Shown: positions 45,981 through 54,952 of the stretch, piece by piece
Layout of the letters: each line of letters opens with the position of its first letter
Position numbering within the stretch: position 1 is the stretch's first letter
Assembly (NCBI RefSeq): GCF_001425625.1
Contig: NZ_LMCP01000001.1
Coordinates: forward strand, 617,118-681,117
Source of the DNA: Mesorhizobium sp. Root102
GTDB taxonomy: Bacteria; Pseudomonadota; Alphaproteobacteria; Rhizobiales; Rhizobiaceae
Direction: 5' to 3'
DNA length: 64,000 bases
Program-made: the position numbers and the translations under genes
Notes under the pieces: model-generated
What the model was told of the DNA's origin: nothing
Seen by the model: the letters and a program-made list of their open reading frames with translations, nothing else
Database searches by the model: none

Positions 45981-46006
45981 CAATAGCACGCAGCAGCGCG
46001 CTATTG
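45981..46006. terminator. Hairpin between convergent caspase and OmpA genes
   Basis: CAATAGC (45981-45987) pairs with GCTATTG (46000-46006), with further CGC/GCG pairing inside, giving a strong stem. It lies between the stops of two convergent genes and includes the OmpA stop codon. There is no clear run of T, so termination in either direction is inferred. Confidence 0.5.
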
Positions 46007-46537
46007 CGTCTTTACCCGCATTTCGACCCGGCGGTTGACGGGATCGTAAGGGTTGGGGCTGCGCGGGTTCTTTTCGCCCATGCCGATCGCGTTGATGCGC
46101 GCAGGCTCGACACCGCTGGCCGTCAGGAAGGCTGCCACCGATTGCGCCCGCCGTTGCGACAGGCCTTCGTTGTAGTGCACCGTGCCGGTGGCGTCGGTGA
46201 AACCTTCGACGACGAAGTTGAACGTGCTCAGCCGGCTGTCCTTCAGCGCCTTGGCGAACTCGCCGAGTTCAGCGCGCGCGGTGGTGTCGAGTTCGGCCGA
46301 ATCCAACCCGAAATTGATCAGCATATCGAGGCTGGATTTTTCGCCCGGCGCGTCTTTCGCCTTGCTCTTGCTTTTGCACTCCTCCTCGGTCCCGACACAA
46401 ATTCCTCGCGACTTGCCGAGGTCGGCCGCGCCGGTAAAAAACTTCACGATGTCTTCTGATTTCTGAACAGGGTCGGCGGAAGCGTGGGTCGAGAAAAACA
46501 CGACCGCCAACACAAAGGCTGAACTGCCCCACTGCAT
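46001..46537 (-). CDS. Small secreted OmpA-domain protein
   Basis: 178 residues: signal peptide (about 1-21, ending THASA), then about 45 residues with a Cys pair and a Lys/Glu-rich stretch. The OmpA C-terminal domain follows (INFGLDSAELDTTARAEL, VEGFTDATG, the LSQRRAQSVAAFL helix and NRRVEMRVKTQ). The Asp in FTDATG and the Arg pair in NRRV are the peptidoglycan-contacting residues of the family. It is a short peptidoglycan-binding periplasmic protein, not a porin. It sits among caspase-fold genes, two of which share its domain or target. Confidence 0.87.
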   Translation of the reverse strand: MQWGSSAFVLAVVFFSTHASADPVQKSEDIVKFFTGAADLGKSRGICVGTEEECKSKSKAKDAPGEKSSLDMLINFGLDSAELDTTARAELGEFAKALKDSRLSTFNFVVEGFTDATGTVHYNEGLSQRRAQSVAAFLTASGVEPARINAIGMGEKNPRSPNPYDPVNRRVEMRVKTQ

Positions 46538-46719
46538 AGCGGTTACTCCTGCTTGAGCATCCGATTTCGATGAATGCGATCATACCAAACTCCGGGGCAA
46601 TTGTCTGTCGATAAACACCAGGGGATACGGTGGCGCCGGCAGTTGTTGCAGCGTCACCGGTTGAGACTTGACCCGCGCCGCGCCTGGGGCTTGAGTGGTT
46701 AAGGCTCCTCGATGAAAGC

Positions 46720-47322
46720 GTGGCGGTCATGGCCAATGGGCTTCGATTCAAGACGGCACGGGATCTCTTCATGGCTTGTCCCGCTATTGCCTGGGACATG
46801 AGCACCCCTCCAACCGAACAGCAGTCGATCGAGTTTTGCCGCGACCTCCTCGCCGGGCGCGTTCCCGAGGAGGCGATCACGTTCTGTGCCTACCTGCTTC
46901 CCGATCGGGCCGCGGTCTGGTGGGCGCATGAATGCCTGAGCCATCTGAGCGAGCTGCTCGATGGGACGGATCACGAGTTGCTCGCCTATGTTCGCGACTG
47001 GGTCGGTGAACCGGACAGCCCTCACCATCGCGCCGCGGTGGGCCAGGCGGAGGCAGCGTTGCCGACAACGCCGGGCGCCTGGATTGCCCTGGCGGCGGGA
47101 TGGCGTGACAATGGTTCTGTTGCTGGCGGATCTGTTGCCGGCACAGAAGCACGATCGGCCTTGCAGCCGTATCCTGCCGCCCATGCAGTCAATGCCGGGA
47201 TCCTGGCCGGGCTGGCGCGCGTCGCACTCGCGGACCGCTTTGCCGTTCTTTCCGCGTTTGTCGAAATGGGCATCCAGATGGCCGAGATCGAGGCGCCGCG
47301 CCAATCGGCGGATACTTACTAG
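46720..47322 (+). CDS. DUF6931-type cytoplasmic protein
   Basis: 200 residues from a GTG at 46720 (an ATG at 46729 is equally possible). There is no signal peptide. Conserved-looking segments are EEAITFCAYLLPDRAAVWWAH, the PDSPHHRAAVGQAEAALP stretch and a C-terminal ALADRFAVLSAFVEMG helix. I recall this as the DUF6931 type, found as a single-domain protein in alphaproteobacteria, but I cannot assign a function. It is convergent with the second caspase gene and divergent from the small OmpA gene, the only cytoplasmic product in an island otherwise of secreted proteins. Confidence 0.65.
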   Translation: MAVMANGLRFKTARDLFMACPAIAWDMSTPPTEQQSIEFCRDLLAGRVPEEAITFCAYLLPDRAAVWWAHECLSHLSELLDGTDHELLAYVRDWVGEPDSPHHRAAVGQAEAALPTTPGAWIALAAGWRDNGSVAGGSVAGTEARSALQPYPAAHAVNAGILAGLARVALADRFAVLSAFVEMGIQMAEIEAPRQSADTY

Positions 47323-47369
47323 AGCATCCACCCCGACAGAAACCGTGCGTATGCCATTATCGTCCTGCC

Positions 47370-48614
47370 TTACTTGCAGCCACCTTGAGCCCATTTGGCT
47401 AGCGCCACCTTGAAGCGGGTTCCAAGCGGATGTTGCAGGCGCAAAACAGAGACATCGTTGGCCGCGAAATTTTTCGCCTGTTCGCACAGCCGTGCCTCAT
47501 CCCATTCATGGCAGCCGTCGCAGTGCTTGCCCTCCCACACCGACTTGTCCAATCCCTCCACAGGGCTGAACAGGGGCTTGCCCTTGATCAGCTGGGCGAT
47601 GCTCTTGCCGTCGATTGCCGGATCGCCGAAATCGATCGGATGGTCGAAAAAAATCGGAGCGTCCGAGGCCAGCCTGGGGATCTTCTGGCGCAGCACATCG
47701 AGCGCAAGCTGATCGTCACTTTGGCCCGATGCGCTTGCAACCCCGGTGTTGCGCGCGTCTGAACCGCCTTCGATCTGAGGTGCGCTGGTCTCGCCCACGA
47801 TCAATGGCGCGTTGAGATCGACCTTGTGCAGAACGACCTCCGTGGTCAGCGAAACGTTGATCCAGGGACGCTGCTTGCCGGCGGTTGCCTTGAAGACGTC
47901 GCTGGTGACCTTGTTCATGGCCTCGGTGATGGAGACGTTGGATTCGCCGATACGCGTGAGGAGCGCCGAGGTGAAAGGCGAATGTTCGCCCGACCCGTCA
48001 TAGGCGAGTTGATTGGGACTGGCGGCAAAAGCGACGAGCGTGCCGGCGCCACCATTCTCTATCGGGATCTCGGCAAGGCCGCTGCCTGCGCCGTTGACAC
48101 CCGCGGTCTTGGCCAGCACCTCGGCGAGTGGATTGTCGCGGCAAGCGTCGAGAAACACCAGCCTGATGCTGGTCTCGCGCGACATCTGGCGCAAAACGAA
48201 ATCAACCGACACGGCCTCGAAGTCGAGGGAGGTCTCGTCCTCAAGCGCCGCGTCGACCGGAAGCAGATAGTTCTTGCCCGAAACCTGCAAGCCGTGGCCG
48301 GCGTAGAAGAACAGCGCGATGTCGGCACCGCGCACCTGTTTTGCGAACTGGGCGATCGTCGCCTGCGTCTGCGGCTTGGTCAGGTCGAAGCCGGAAACCA
48401 CCTCGAAGTCGAGCTTCTTCAAGCGTTCGGCCATGGCTCGGGCGTCGCGCACCGGATTGGCGAGCGGCGCCGCGTGCTGGTACTGGGAGTTGCCGAGAAC
48501 CAGCGCGACGCGGCGCTCGGCACTGGCGGCCGTCAACGTCAAAAGCAAGGCGAGCACCGCAAACCCAGCAGCGCGAAAGAGGCCACCGCAACGGGCAATC
48601 AGATCGCACCCCAC
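47370..48614 (-). CDS. Secreted caspase-fold protein with C-terminal CxxCH haem-type motif
   Basis: 414 residues from a GTG at 48614 with TGAGG upstream, eight bases after the preceding stop. The signal peptide is LALLLTLTAASA. The caspase domain starts at RRVALVLGNSQYQ, with His107 in FYAGHGLQ and Cys158 in LDACRDNP. The C-terminal ~90 residues end in a compact segment WEGKHCDGCHEW with Cys365, Cys368 and His369, then LCEQAKNF and a final WAQGGC. The CxxCH is the covalent haem-attachment signature of c-type cytochromes; with the signal peptide it could really be haemylated in the periplasm. Alternatively the cysteines bind zinc or form disulfides. It is the last gene of the leftward caspase operon. 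Confidence 0.85.
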   Translation of the reverse strand: MGCDLIARCGGLFRAAGFAVLALLLTLTAASAERRVALVLGNSQYQHAAPLANPVRDARAMAERLKKLDFEVVSGFDLTKPQTQATIAQFAKQVRGADIALFFYAGHGLQVSGKNYLLPVDAALEDETSLDFEAVSVDFVLRQMSRETSIRLVFLDACRDNPLAEVLAKTAGVNGAGSGLAEIPIENGGAGTLVAFAASPNQLAYDGSGEHSPFTSALLTRIGESNVSITEAMNKVTSDVFKATAGKQRPWINVSLTTEVVLHKVDLNAPLIVGETSAPQIEGGSDARNTGVASASGQSDDQLALDVLRQKIPRLASDAPIFFDHPIDFGDPAIDGKSIAQLIKGKPLFSPVEGLDKSVWEGKHCDGCHEWDEARLCEQAKNFAANDVSVLRLQHPLGTRFKVALAKWAQGGCK

Positions 48615-48621
48615 CGGAACC

Positions 48622-49722
48622 TCAGAGCTTGGTGGCGGAAAACTCGATCCGCCGGTTGAGCGCCTTGTTCTTGGGCGTATCGTTGGCGGCAACCGGCCGC
48701 TCCTCGCCATAGCCGGCGGCACTGATCTGGTTGCGCGGAATACCCGCGGCAATCAGCGCGTCGGCAACCGCCTGGGCCCGCCGCTCCGACAGCTGCTTGT
48801 TCGCCTCCGGCGATCCATCGGAATCGGTATAGCCGGAGACCTCGACCTTCAGGCTTGGGCATTTACCGACGACACCTTCGACCTCCGTCAGCAACGGGCG
48901 GCTCTTCGCATCGAGCCGCGCGCTGGCCGGCCGGAAGTAGATGGCGCCGGTGCGTGAGAGCACGGCAAACCTGTTCAGGCATTCCTCATCGCTGAAGTTC
49001 GCCTTGGCGGCGTCGGTGGCGACAGGCCCTACATCGGCGGAACTCGCCGCGGCGGTTTGGGTGGCGGCTGGCTTGCTGCCGTCGGCGGTGAAGACGAAAT
49101 CGAACGACACCGAGGCGGTGGGCACGATGTTGGTCACATTGGCCGCCTGCTGGAGTTTGTCGACGTTCGGCAGCAAGCCAAAATCCTCCACATGGACAGC
49201 GACCGGAGCCTCCGAAGCGACCGACACCATGGTGTCGCTGATCATGGTGACGACGATGCTGGCCTCGAGGTCCTTGTCGACGCCGTGCAGATTGAGACGG
49301 AAAGGCAGCGTCGACTTCACCCTGCGCTTTGTCGCGAGATCGGCGAATGCGGCGGGGTCCACCTTGGCCGTCAGCTCGGCCGTCGGGTACTTGAATGTCT
49401 CAAAGAACAGGAAGCGCATGCGGACATTGCGCAGGTCGACGCCGGTATCGACCGAATTGAGGTCGAAGGTGACCTTGGCATCACCCGCCGAGCTGAGCGT
49501 GCCGGTGATGTTCCTGATCTTGTTTGTCTCGACGATCGTGTTCTTCTTCACCGACTGATAGGTGATCACCGAAGCTGTGGGATCAAGCGTCCAGTTCGGC
49601 GCGGCGTTGGCGGCTTGCGATCCGAGCAGCAGCAAGCCGGAAAGCGCGACGATCAGGCCTAGAGCCCTTGCAGCAGCGCCCTTCGACGTTGTCTTCCACC
49701 AGAATGCGACGACTTCGTACAT
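48622..49722 (-). CDS. YceI-like plus OmpA-domain fusion, secreted
   Basis: 366 residues from the ATG at 49722 (AGGGGC upstream), starting with a long signal or anchor sequence (about 14-42, ending ANAA). The first half resembles a YceI-like lipocalin-type barrel: WTLDPTASVITYQSVKKN, SAGDAKVTFDLNSVDTGVDLR, RFLFFETFKYP and LPFRLNLHGVDKDLEASI. YceI proteins bind isoprenoid-type lipids. The second half is an OmpA domain (IYFRPASARLDAKSRPLL, VSGYTDSDGS, NRRIEFSATKL). The fusion would hold a lipid-binding barrel on the cell wall. It lies seven bases upstream of the second caspase gene, so they are very likely co-expressed. Confidence 0.84.
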   Translation of the reverse strand: MYEVVAFWWKTTSKGAAARALGLIVALSGLLLLGSQAANAAPNWTLDPTASVITYQSVKKNTIVETNKIRNITGTLSSAGDAKVTFDLNSVDTGVDLRNVRMRFLFFETFKYPTAELTAKVDPAAFADLATKRRVKSTLPFRLNLHGVDKDLEASIVVTMISDTMVSVASEAPVAVHVEDFGLLPNVDKLQQAANVTNIVPTASVSFDFVFTADGSKPAATQTAAASSADVGPVATDAAKANFSDEECLNRFAVLSRTGAIYFRPASARLDAKSRPLLTEVEGVVGKCPSLKVEVSGYTDSDGSPEANKQLSERRAQAVADALIAAGIPRNQISAAGYGEERPVAANDTPKNKALNRRIEFSATKL

Positions 49723-49983
49723 GGAACGCCCCTGCCCAGCACAACCGTATCGACACGACACCTGGCGGGAGCATAGAGCACTTGCGACTGGTTGGCGAGC
49801 AGGCACGCCACTCGTCGCGAAGGCGTGAAAATGTCGCTCGTGCTCAAGTTGCGGGATGGCGCACAAAGGCAGGTATAGGGACGCGAAGGCTGCCTTCGGG
49901 GTTAGCCGTTGTTGGGGTTTGGATCTCACTGTCTCCGGTGGAAACGCCGCTTGCCGAACAGTGCCCGGCCCGCCTCAACGTCA

Positions 49984-50325
49984 TCACCAGCCGCTGTTGC
50001 CTCCGGCTGAACCCCCGCTACTGCCGCCTGTGCCTCCGCCACCGCCGCCAAGAGCTGGAATGACAGGCGGCTTTTCGGGAGCTCCCTCGGCCGGCTGGAC
50101 CACTTCAACCGGCTTGACCACTTTCTTGACGGCTACCTTCTTCTGTCTGACGACCTTCGGCGGCGGCACCGTCCGAACAACCTTGGGCTGGGGCTTCGCC
50201 ACAAGCGGTTTCGGTTCAAGCTGGGGCACCAAGGACGTGCAGCCCATGAGCCCTGCCAGGACGCCGGACAGAACTGTTCCAATGAATGCTTGTTTCAATG
50301 CCGTGCCCACCATTGCCTCCCACAT
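49984..50325 (-). CDS. Small Lys/Pro/Val-rich lipoprotein with Gly-rich tail
   Basis: 113 residues. A hydrophobic N-terminus with a lipobox-like LAGLMGC places the acylated Cys at about residue 29. The mature chain is a periplasm-spanning type linker rich in Lys, Pro and Val (for example KVVRQKKVAVKKVVKPVEVV) and ends in a Gly/Ser run. No enzymatic domain. It begins four bases after the end of the third caspase gene, so it belongs to the leftward unit. A tether or cationic wall-binding lipoprotein is plausible. The 261 bases between it and the YceI-OmpA gene hold no credible gene. Confidence 0.65.
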   Translation of the reverse strand: MWEAMVGTALKQAFIGTVLSGVLAGLMGCTSLVPQLEPKPLVAKPQPKVVRTVPPPKVVRQKKVAVKKVVKPVEVVQPAEGAPEKPPVIPALGGGGGGTGGSSGGSAGGNSGW

Positions 50326-50329
50326 TTGA

Positions 50330-52879
50330 TCAGAACAAGTCCCGACGCGGATTGGCTTCTTCCCACACCTGCCTGGCAGCTTTGACCAGTTGAGTGTCCA
50401 GCGAACCAGACGTGAGGACCTTCGACTTGAGCTCCTGCCGCAACTCTTTCAACGCCGCCGTTTTCGCCTTCACGCCGAATTGTGCCAGGCTCGTCGGCGC
50501 GCCTGGCAGTTCCTTGCGAAGATCTAGTGCGACGGCGAATGCAAGGAAACGCACGGCGACGGCCTGGTCGGCCTTGTCGCCCTTGTCCATTTCGAGAGCG
50601 GCGCGATCATAGGCACCGGACTGATCGCCCCGGGCGGTCCCCAGCTCAAACAGTCTTTGTGCTTCTGCGAGGTTCCGCTCCACGCCAACGCCATCTCGAT
50701 ACATTCGCCCAAGACTGGCCGGAGCGTAGGGCTGGCCGAGCTCGATGGCCTTCTGGAAAAGCGCCTGCGCCTGCTTCGGGTCTTTCTGCACGCCCTGGCC
50801 GCTGAGATAATTGCGGCCGAGCAGGTTCATCGAATACATGTCCTGCCGCTGCACGCCGGCCTTGAGGAAGGCTACGGCGCGGGCCGAGTCGGCTGGCGCG
50901 CCGTTGCGCCCTTCCGTGAAAATCGCGGCAAGATCGTTCATGGCATAGGTGTGCCCCATCGCCGCTGCCTTGAGCAGCAGATCCAGGCCCTTAGCGGTAT
51001 CGGGCTTGATGCCATAGCCATTGAACAAGGCGCGGCCCCATGCCGTCATCCCATAGGGATCGCCCTTGTCTGCTGCAGCCTTGTAAAGGGCGTTGGCCTG
51101 CGTGAGGTCGATGACCATTCCGGTGCCAGTTGAATAGAAGTAGCCGAGTTCGAACACCGCACGCACATGTCCCTTCTTGGCGGCCTCCTCGATGGCTGTC
51201 TTCGCTTCCTCGACCTTGCCGGCTGCGAGCAGCGCGCGACCCAGTTCGTAGCGGAAGCGCGGGACATCGGGATAGGCCTTCACCGCTGCCTCGCAGGCCT
51301 TCACGGCCTCAGCGCCGATTTCATTGGGCAGCAGGCCGGGAACCACGCCTTGCAGATCGAGAGGTTCGCCAGCAGCCTGGTCGCAAGGATCGACGCTTGG
51401 CGACAGTTTCATCGTGGCGGGCTTGGACGAACTGCTGTCCGCACGGATTTCGAAGCCGACCTCGACCGGCGCGGCGACTCCGATCTGGGGTTCGTAGCGC
51501 AACCGGTCGACCTCGCCGGCCATCAGGCTCGATTCCGGCGACAGGGTTCGATCCGGCAACGAGAGGGTTCCCGTCGCCGGATATCCCGAGACCTTCAGGC
51601 TGACCGCAGGATCGTCAGTCGGGAAATCCAGGTTCAGCGCAACCGGTCCCACCCCAATGGGAACACGGATGTCGCGGTTTTCGATCGCCTCGGCTGCGCC
51701 GGTGATGTGAATACCGCGCTCCAGAACCTGTTGCTTCTGCTCGGCCTCGAGCGAAGCCATGATCTGTTCGCCATGGGCGCCTTCGCCGCTCTTGACACGA
51801 AACACCAGGATGCCCTGGGTTTGGCCGCCCCAATTGTCATGCGTGGCGTAGGCCAGCATATCCACCTCGTCCTGCGCGGCGATCCCCTTGGGCACATCCA
51901 TCTGCAAACGCGGCAGGTCCTTGCCCTGGATCGGTTCGCCAATCTCGACAGGCTTCCCGTCCAGCATCAGGTGCCCGAGAGCAGGCGCTCTCTCGATGCT
52001 CACGGTGATCGTTCCGCCGTCGACATCCACCGGTTCCGGCAGGCCGAGATCGACTGGGCCCACTCCCGACAATACGACCTTCTCCAGCACCGGCGGCAAC
52101 GAGGGGCGGTTGCTGCGGCGCATCAGCACGACTTCGTCGATCAGCGACGAGTTCTCCCAGGGAACCTGCAGGCCGTTTGTTGCCTCCACCACATCCCGAC
52201 GCACCGCCGCCATGACCGTGCGGATCTCCTGGTTCGGGGCCAGCGCGCGACGGGAAAACGCCGCCGAAAACGGGCTGAGGTCGCCGTTGCCGTCATAGGC
52301 CGCCGCCCCAGGCTCGGTCGCAAAGGCAATGAGGGTGTTCAGCGAGCTTCTGACCTGCGCGAGCCCGGCATTGCCGGCGGTGATAAGCTGGTCTCTCAGC
52401 CAGTAATTCTTGCGCGGGAACGGATTGTTGCGGCAGGCATCGAGGACGATCACCTGGATCTTCGATTTCGAACGCATCTGCTCCAGCACATCGTTGAGCT
52501 TGATGGCCTGGACCTCGATGTCCGCCGCCTGCTTCAACGAGGCATCGACCGGAATCAGGAAATTTTCGCCGCCGATCTGGAAACCGTGACCGGAATAGTA
52601 GACGACGGCCAGGTCGGCACCGTCGATGGCGGAAAGATAGTTGCGGAACTGCTCTTCGAACTGCAGCTTGGTGAGATTGCTTGCAACGAAGACCTCGAAC
52701 CCAGCCAGTCGAAACGTTTTGGAGACGTCCTCCGCATCCTTGACCGGGTTCTTCAGTGCCGGGAATTGCCGGTAGTCGGAATTGCCGATCACCAAGGCGA
52801 CCCTTCGATCGGCCGACGCATCGAAGCTCGTAAAAGCCGCTACGAGGAACACTGCGATCAATCCGCAAAGTCGGAACAT
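50330..52879 (-). CDS. Secreted caspase-fold protein with Sel1-like repeats
   Basis: 849 residues from the ATG at 52879 (AAGGCAG upstream). Signal peptide about 1-23. The caspase domain keeps His98 (YYSGHGFQ) and Cys149 (LDACRNNP). A middle region of about 250 residues looks beta-rich, with three similar units of the type PVDLGLPEPVDVDGG, VALNLDFPTDDPAVS and PVEVGFEIRADSS. The C-terminal 330 residues contain at least six Sel1-type repeats (for example MTAWGRALFNGYGIKPD, MNLLGRNYLSGQGVQKD, PASLGRMYRDGVGVERN), which usually mediate protein contacts. Its target is unknown. It heads the leftward caspase operon. Confidence 0.88.
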   Translation of the reverse strand: MFRLCGLIAVFLVAAFTSFDASADRRVALVIGNSDYRQFPALKNPVKDAEDVSKTFRLAGFEVFVASNLTKLQFEEQFRNYLSAIDGADLAVVYYSGHGFQIGGENFLIPVDASLKQAADIEVQAIKLNDVLEQMRSKSKIQVIVLDACRNNPFPRKNYWLRDQLITAGNAGLAQVRSSLNTLIAFATEPGAAAYDGNGDLSPFSAAFSRRALAPNQEIRTVMAAVRRDVVEATNGLQVPWENSSLIDEVVLMRRSNRPSLPPVLEKVVLSGVGPVDLGLPEPVDVDGGTITVSIERAPALGHLMLDGKPVEIGEPIQGKDLPRLQMDVPKGIAAQDEVDMLAYATHDNWGGQTQGILVFRVKSGEGAHGEQIMASLEAEQKQQVLERGIHITGAAEAIENRDIRVPIGVGPVALNLDFPTDDPAVSLKVSGYPATGTLSLPDRTLSPESSLMAGEVDRLRYEPQIGVAAPVEVGFEIRADSSSSKPATMKLSPSVDPCDQAAGEPLDLQGVVPGLLPNEIGAEAVKACEAAVKAYPDVPRFRYELGRALLAAGKVEEAKTAIEEAAKKGHVRAVFELGYFYSTGTGMVIDLTQANALYKAAADKGDPYGMTAWGRALFNGYGIKPDTAKGLDLLLKAAAMGHTYAMNDLAAIFTEGRNGAPADSARAVAFLKAGVQRQDMYSMNLLGRNYLSGQGVQKDPKQAQALFQKAIELGQPYAPASLGRMYRDGVGVERNLAEAQRLFELGTARGDQSGAYDRAALEMDKGDKADQAVAVRFLAFAVALDLRKELPGAPTSLAQFGVKAKTAALKELRQELKSKVLTSGSLDTQLVKAARQVWEEANPRRDLF

Positions 52880-53312
52880 GGCAACTGCCTTAACCGTCAA
52901 CTACCTGACAACCACAAGCACAGCTTGCGGTATCAAGGTCTGTTAAAGAGTTCACAATCTGCCGAGACAGGAACAGAGTGAAAGCCGTCGCGACAGCGGG
53001 CACTTTCTCATCCGATCGAGGTCTAAATTACCCCAGAGCCGAACCATCCGCAATGAGAGTCATACTGTACCGGCGCAGCTGTCCGGATCCGACGCACCCG
53101 CCAGGCTTCAATCCGCCGACGGGTGCGCTGAATACACCTGTCTTCACCATGGAAATGCCCGACTTCGAGGTCTGGCGGATGAGAGGCGACAGGCGTGAGC
53201 GAGGGGCCCGCGGACAAGTCTGGAATGCCTCGAGCTTTTTGGCGCGCGTCTGCCTCGGTCAATCCGGAATCCTTGGTATTTTGAACGCCGCACAGCCCTG
53301 CCGTCGACGCAC
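52880..53312. other. Intergenic region upstream of the third caspase gene
   Basis: 433 bases with no credible gene; short open frames on both strands have no start signals or family features. It contains the promoter for the leftward caspase operon. The Crp-type pattern found elsewhere in the window is not seen here. Confidence 0.4.
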
Positions 53313-54353
53313 CTACTGCTTCACCGAGGTGGAGGTGCCCCAGGTATCCGACAGCACATAGCCTTGCGGGTATGGATCGGTTGGATCGAGATAGTAGCTA
53401 TGCTCGCCTGTGATCCAGGCCCGGCCGGTAATCTCCGGAACGATTGCCTTGCGATCGCCGATTTCCGTCAGCTCCACGATCCTGCCGGTGAAGCGCGAGC
53501 CGATGATCGATTCATGGATCAACACGTCGCCCACTTCCATCAAGCCGCGTGCTTTTAACACAGCCATGCGAGCCGATGTGCCGGTTCCGGTAGGGCTGCG
53601 GTCCGAGCGGCCCGGCGAGACGATGCAGGTGTTGCGGGTGACGTTGCCGGGGCCCTGGAATGGCATGGCGAACTGCACGATCGAAACGCCGCGCACATGG
53701 TCGAATTCCGGATGGACGACATCGAGCTGTTCGCGCGCCGCCCGGCGGACCTTCTCGCCGACCACAGCCAGTTCGCGAGCCTCGTCGGGAACGACCGAAA
53801 AGCCGAGCGCCTTGGCGTCGACGATCGCATAGAACATGCCGCCATAGGCGATATCGACCGTAAGCGTGCCGAGCCCTTCGACGTCTATATTGGCATCCAG
53901 GCGATCGACAAACGCGGGCGCGTTGCGGAAGGTGATCGACAGGCATCTGCCGTCGCGGCATTCGGCGCGCACCTCGATGACGCCACCCGGCATGTCGAGC
54001 TTGAAGCGTGTCTCGGGCTCCTGCATCGGCACCATGCCGGTCTCGAGCAGCACGGTGGCAACGCAGATCGTGTTGGAACCGGACATCGGAGGATATTCCG
54101 TCGGCTCCATGATGATGGCGCCGGCGACGCAATCCTCGCGCGTCGATGGAACCAGCAGATTGACGTGCCGCGCAACGCTGCCGCGTGGCTCGCAGATCAG
54201 CATCCGCCTAATATGATCGTGATCACGTTCCATCGTGATCATCTTTTCCATCATCGTGTGGCCCGCCGGCGGCAGGACGCCTCCGACGATGACATCACCG
54301 ACTTCACCTTCGGCATGACAGCCGACGACACGAATAGAGGCTTTCGTACGCAT
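53313..54353 (-). CDS. Proline racemase superfamily protein with Ser/Thr instead of the Cys pair
   Basis: 346 residues, full length for the family (proline racemase, hydroxyproline 2-epimerase, trans-3-hydroxyproline dehydratase). Landmarks are VVGCHAEGEVGDVI, the GSVARHVNLLVP segment and ALGFSVVPDEARELAVVGEK. The two acid/base positions, Cys in true racemases, read MSGSN (Ser) and DRSPTGTGTSA (Thr). Epimerisation normally needs two thiols; Thr at the second site is known from hydroxyproline dehydratases, while Ser plus Thr together is unusual to me. So a dehydratase-like or altered activity on an imino acid is more likely than racemisation. AAGGAA precedes the ATG at 54353. It is downstream of the relic of a second family member. 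Confidence 0.87.
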   Translation of the reverse strand: MRTKASIRVVGCHAEGEVGDVIVGGVLPPAGHTMMEKMITMERDHDHIRRMLICEPRGSVARHVNLLVPSTREDCVAGAIIMEPTEYPPMSGSNTICVATVLLETGMVPMQEPETRFKLDMPGGVIEVRAECRDGRCLSITFRNAPAFVDRLDANIDVEGLGTLTVDIAYGGMFYAIVDAKALGFSVVPDEARELAVVGEKVRRAAREQLDVVHPEFDHVRGVSIVQFAMPFQGPGNVTRNTCIVSPGRSDRSPTGTGTSARMAVLKARGLMEVGDVLIHESIIGSRFTGRIVELTEIGDRKAIVPEITGRAWITGEHSYYLDPTDPYPQGYVLSDTWGTSTSVKQ

Positions 54354-54411
54354 TGTTGTTCCTTGTCGATTGCAAGCTTTCGCGGCGAAACGAGCAGCGA
54401 AAATCCGAAAT

Positions 54412-54952
54412 TCAGGCCCAGATGTCGCCCACGGTGAAACCTTCTGGGAAAGGACCATCGTTGTCCAACACGATCGTATTCAGCCCAAAGATCCAACTGG
54501 TCCCTGAGAGGGTGGGAACAACGGCGGGCCTGTCTCCGATATGCGCCTCTCCGATGAGGCGGCCTGTATATATGGTGCCAACGATTCCCTGATGGCGGAA
54601 ATCCTGATTGAGCGGCAATTCGCCTTTTGCATGCAGGACGGCCATCTTGGAGTAGGTGCCAGTGCCGCAGGGGCAACGATTGATCGACCCGGTCCATGTG
54701 GCCGGATTGTCCAGGAGAACGTACCCGAGGACATGGTCACCACTTTTTCCAGTCGGCGTTCGGATCCTCCGTTGGCCCGGAAAGCTGCAAGACCGCGATG
54801 CCGACGCCGGGATACTCGGGATGGGCGACTGGCAATTGCTCGATCGCCGCCTCCCTGATCATCGACGAAATGCGCGTAATCTCCCTGCCGTGTCCCAGTA
54901 TCAGTTCAAGCCCTCGAAACTGCCGAACGTCGGCGATGACATAGAACGGCAC
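54412..54952 (-). pseudogene. Truncated, frameshifted proline racemase-like gene
   Basis: Three pieces in different frames together spell the C-terminal half of a proline-racemase-superfamily protein. Upstream: FYVIADVRQF, then REAAIEQLPVAHPEYPG. Middle: VVTMSSGTFSW. Downstream: NPATWTGSINRCPCGTGTYS continuing to the end VGDIWA at 54412. One frame change falls at a run of five A near 54737 and a second a few codons later near 54717, where a G seems to be missing after TGG. The N-terminal half with the first catalytic site is absent. The second catalytic Cys is still readable, unlike in the intact neighbour, so this relic is not simply its duplicate. Confidence 0.8.

Noticed and set aside
53023..53361. 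Short open frames on both strands upstream of the third caspase gene
   Set aside because: No ribosome sites, no conserved features, and they overlap the end of the racemase-family gene.
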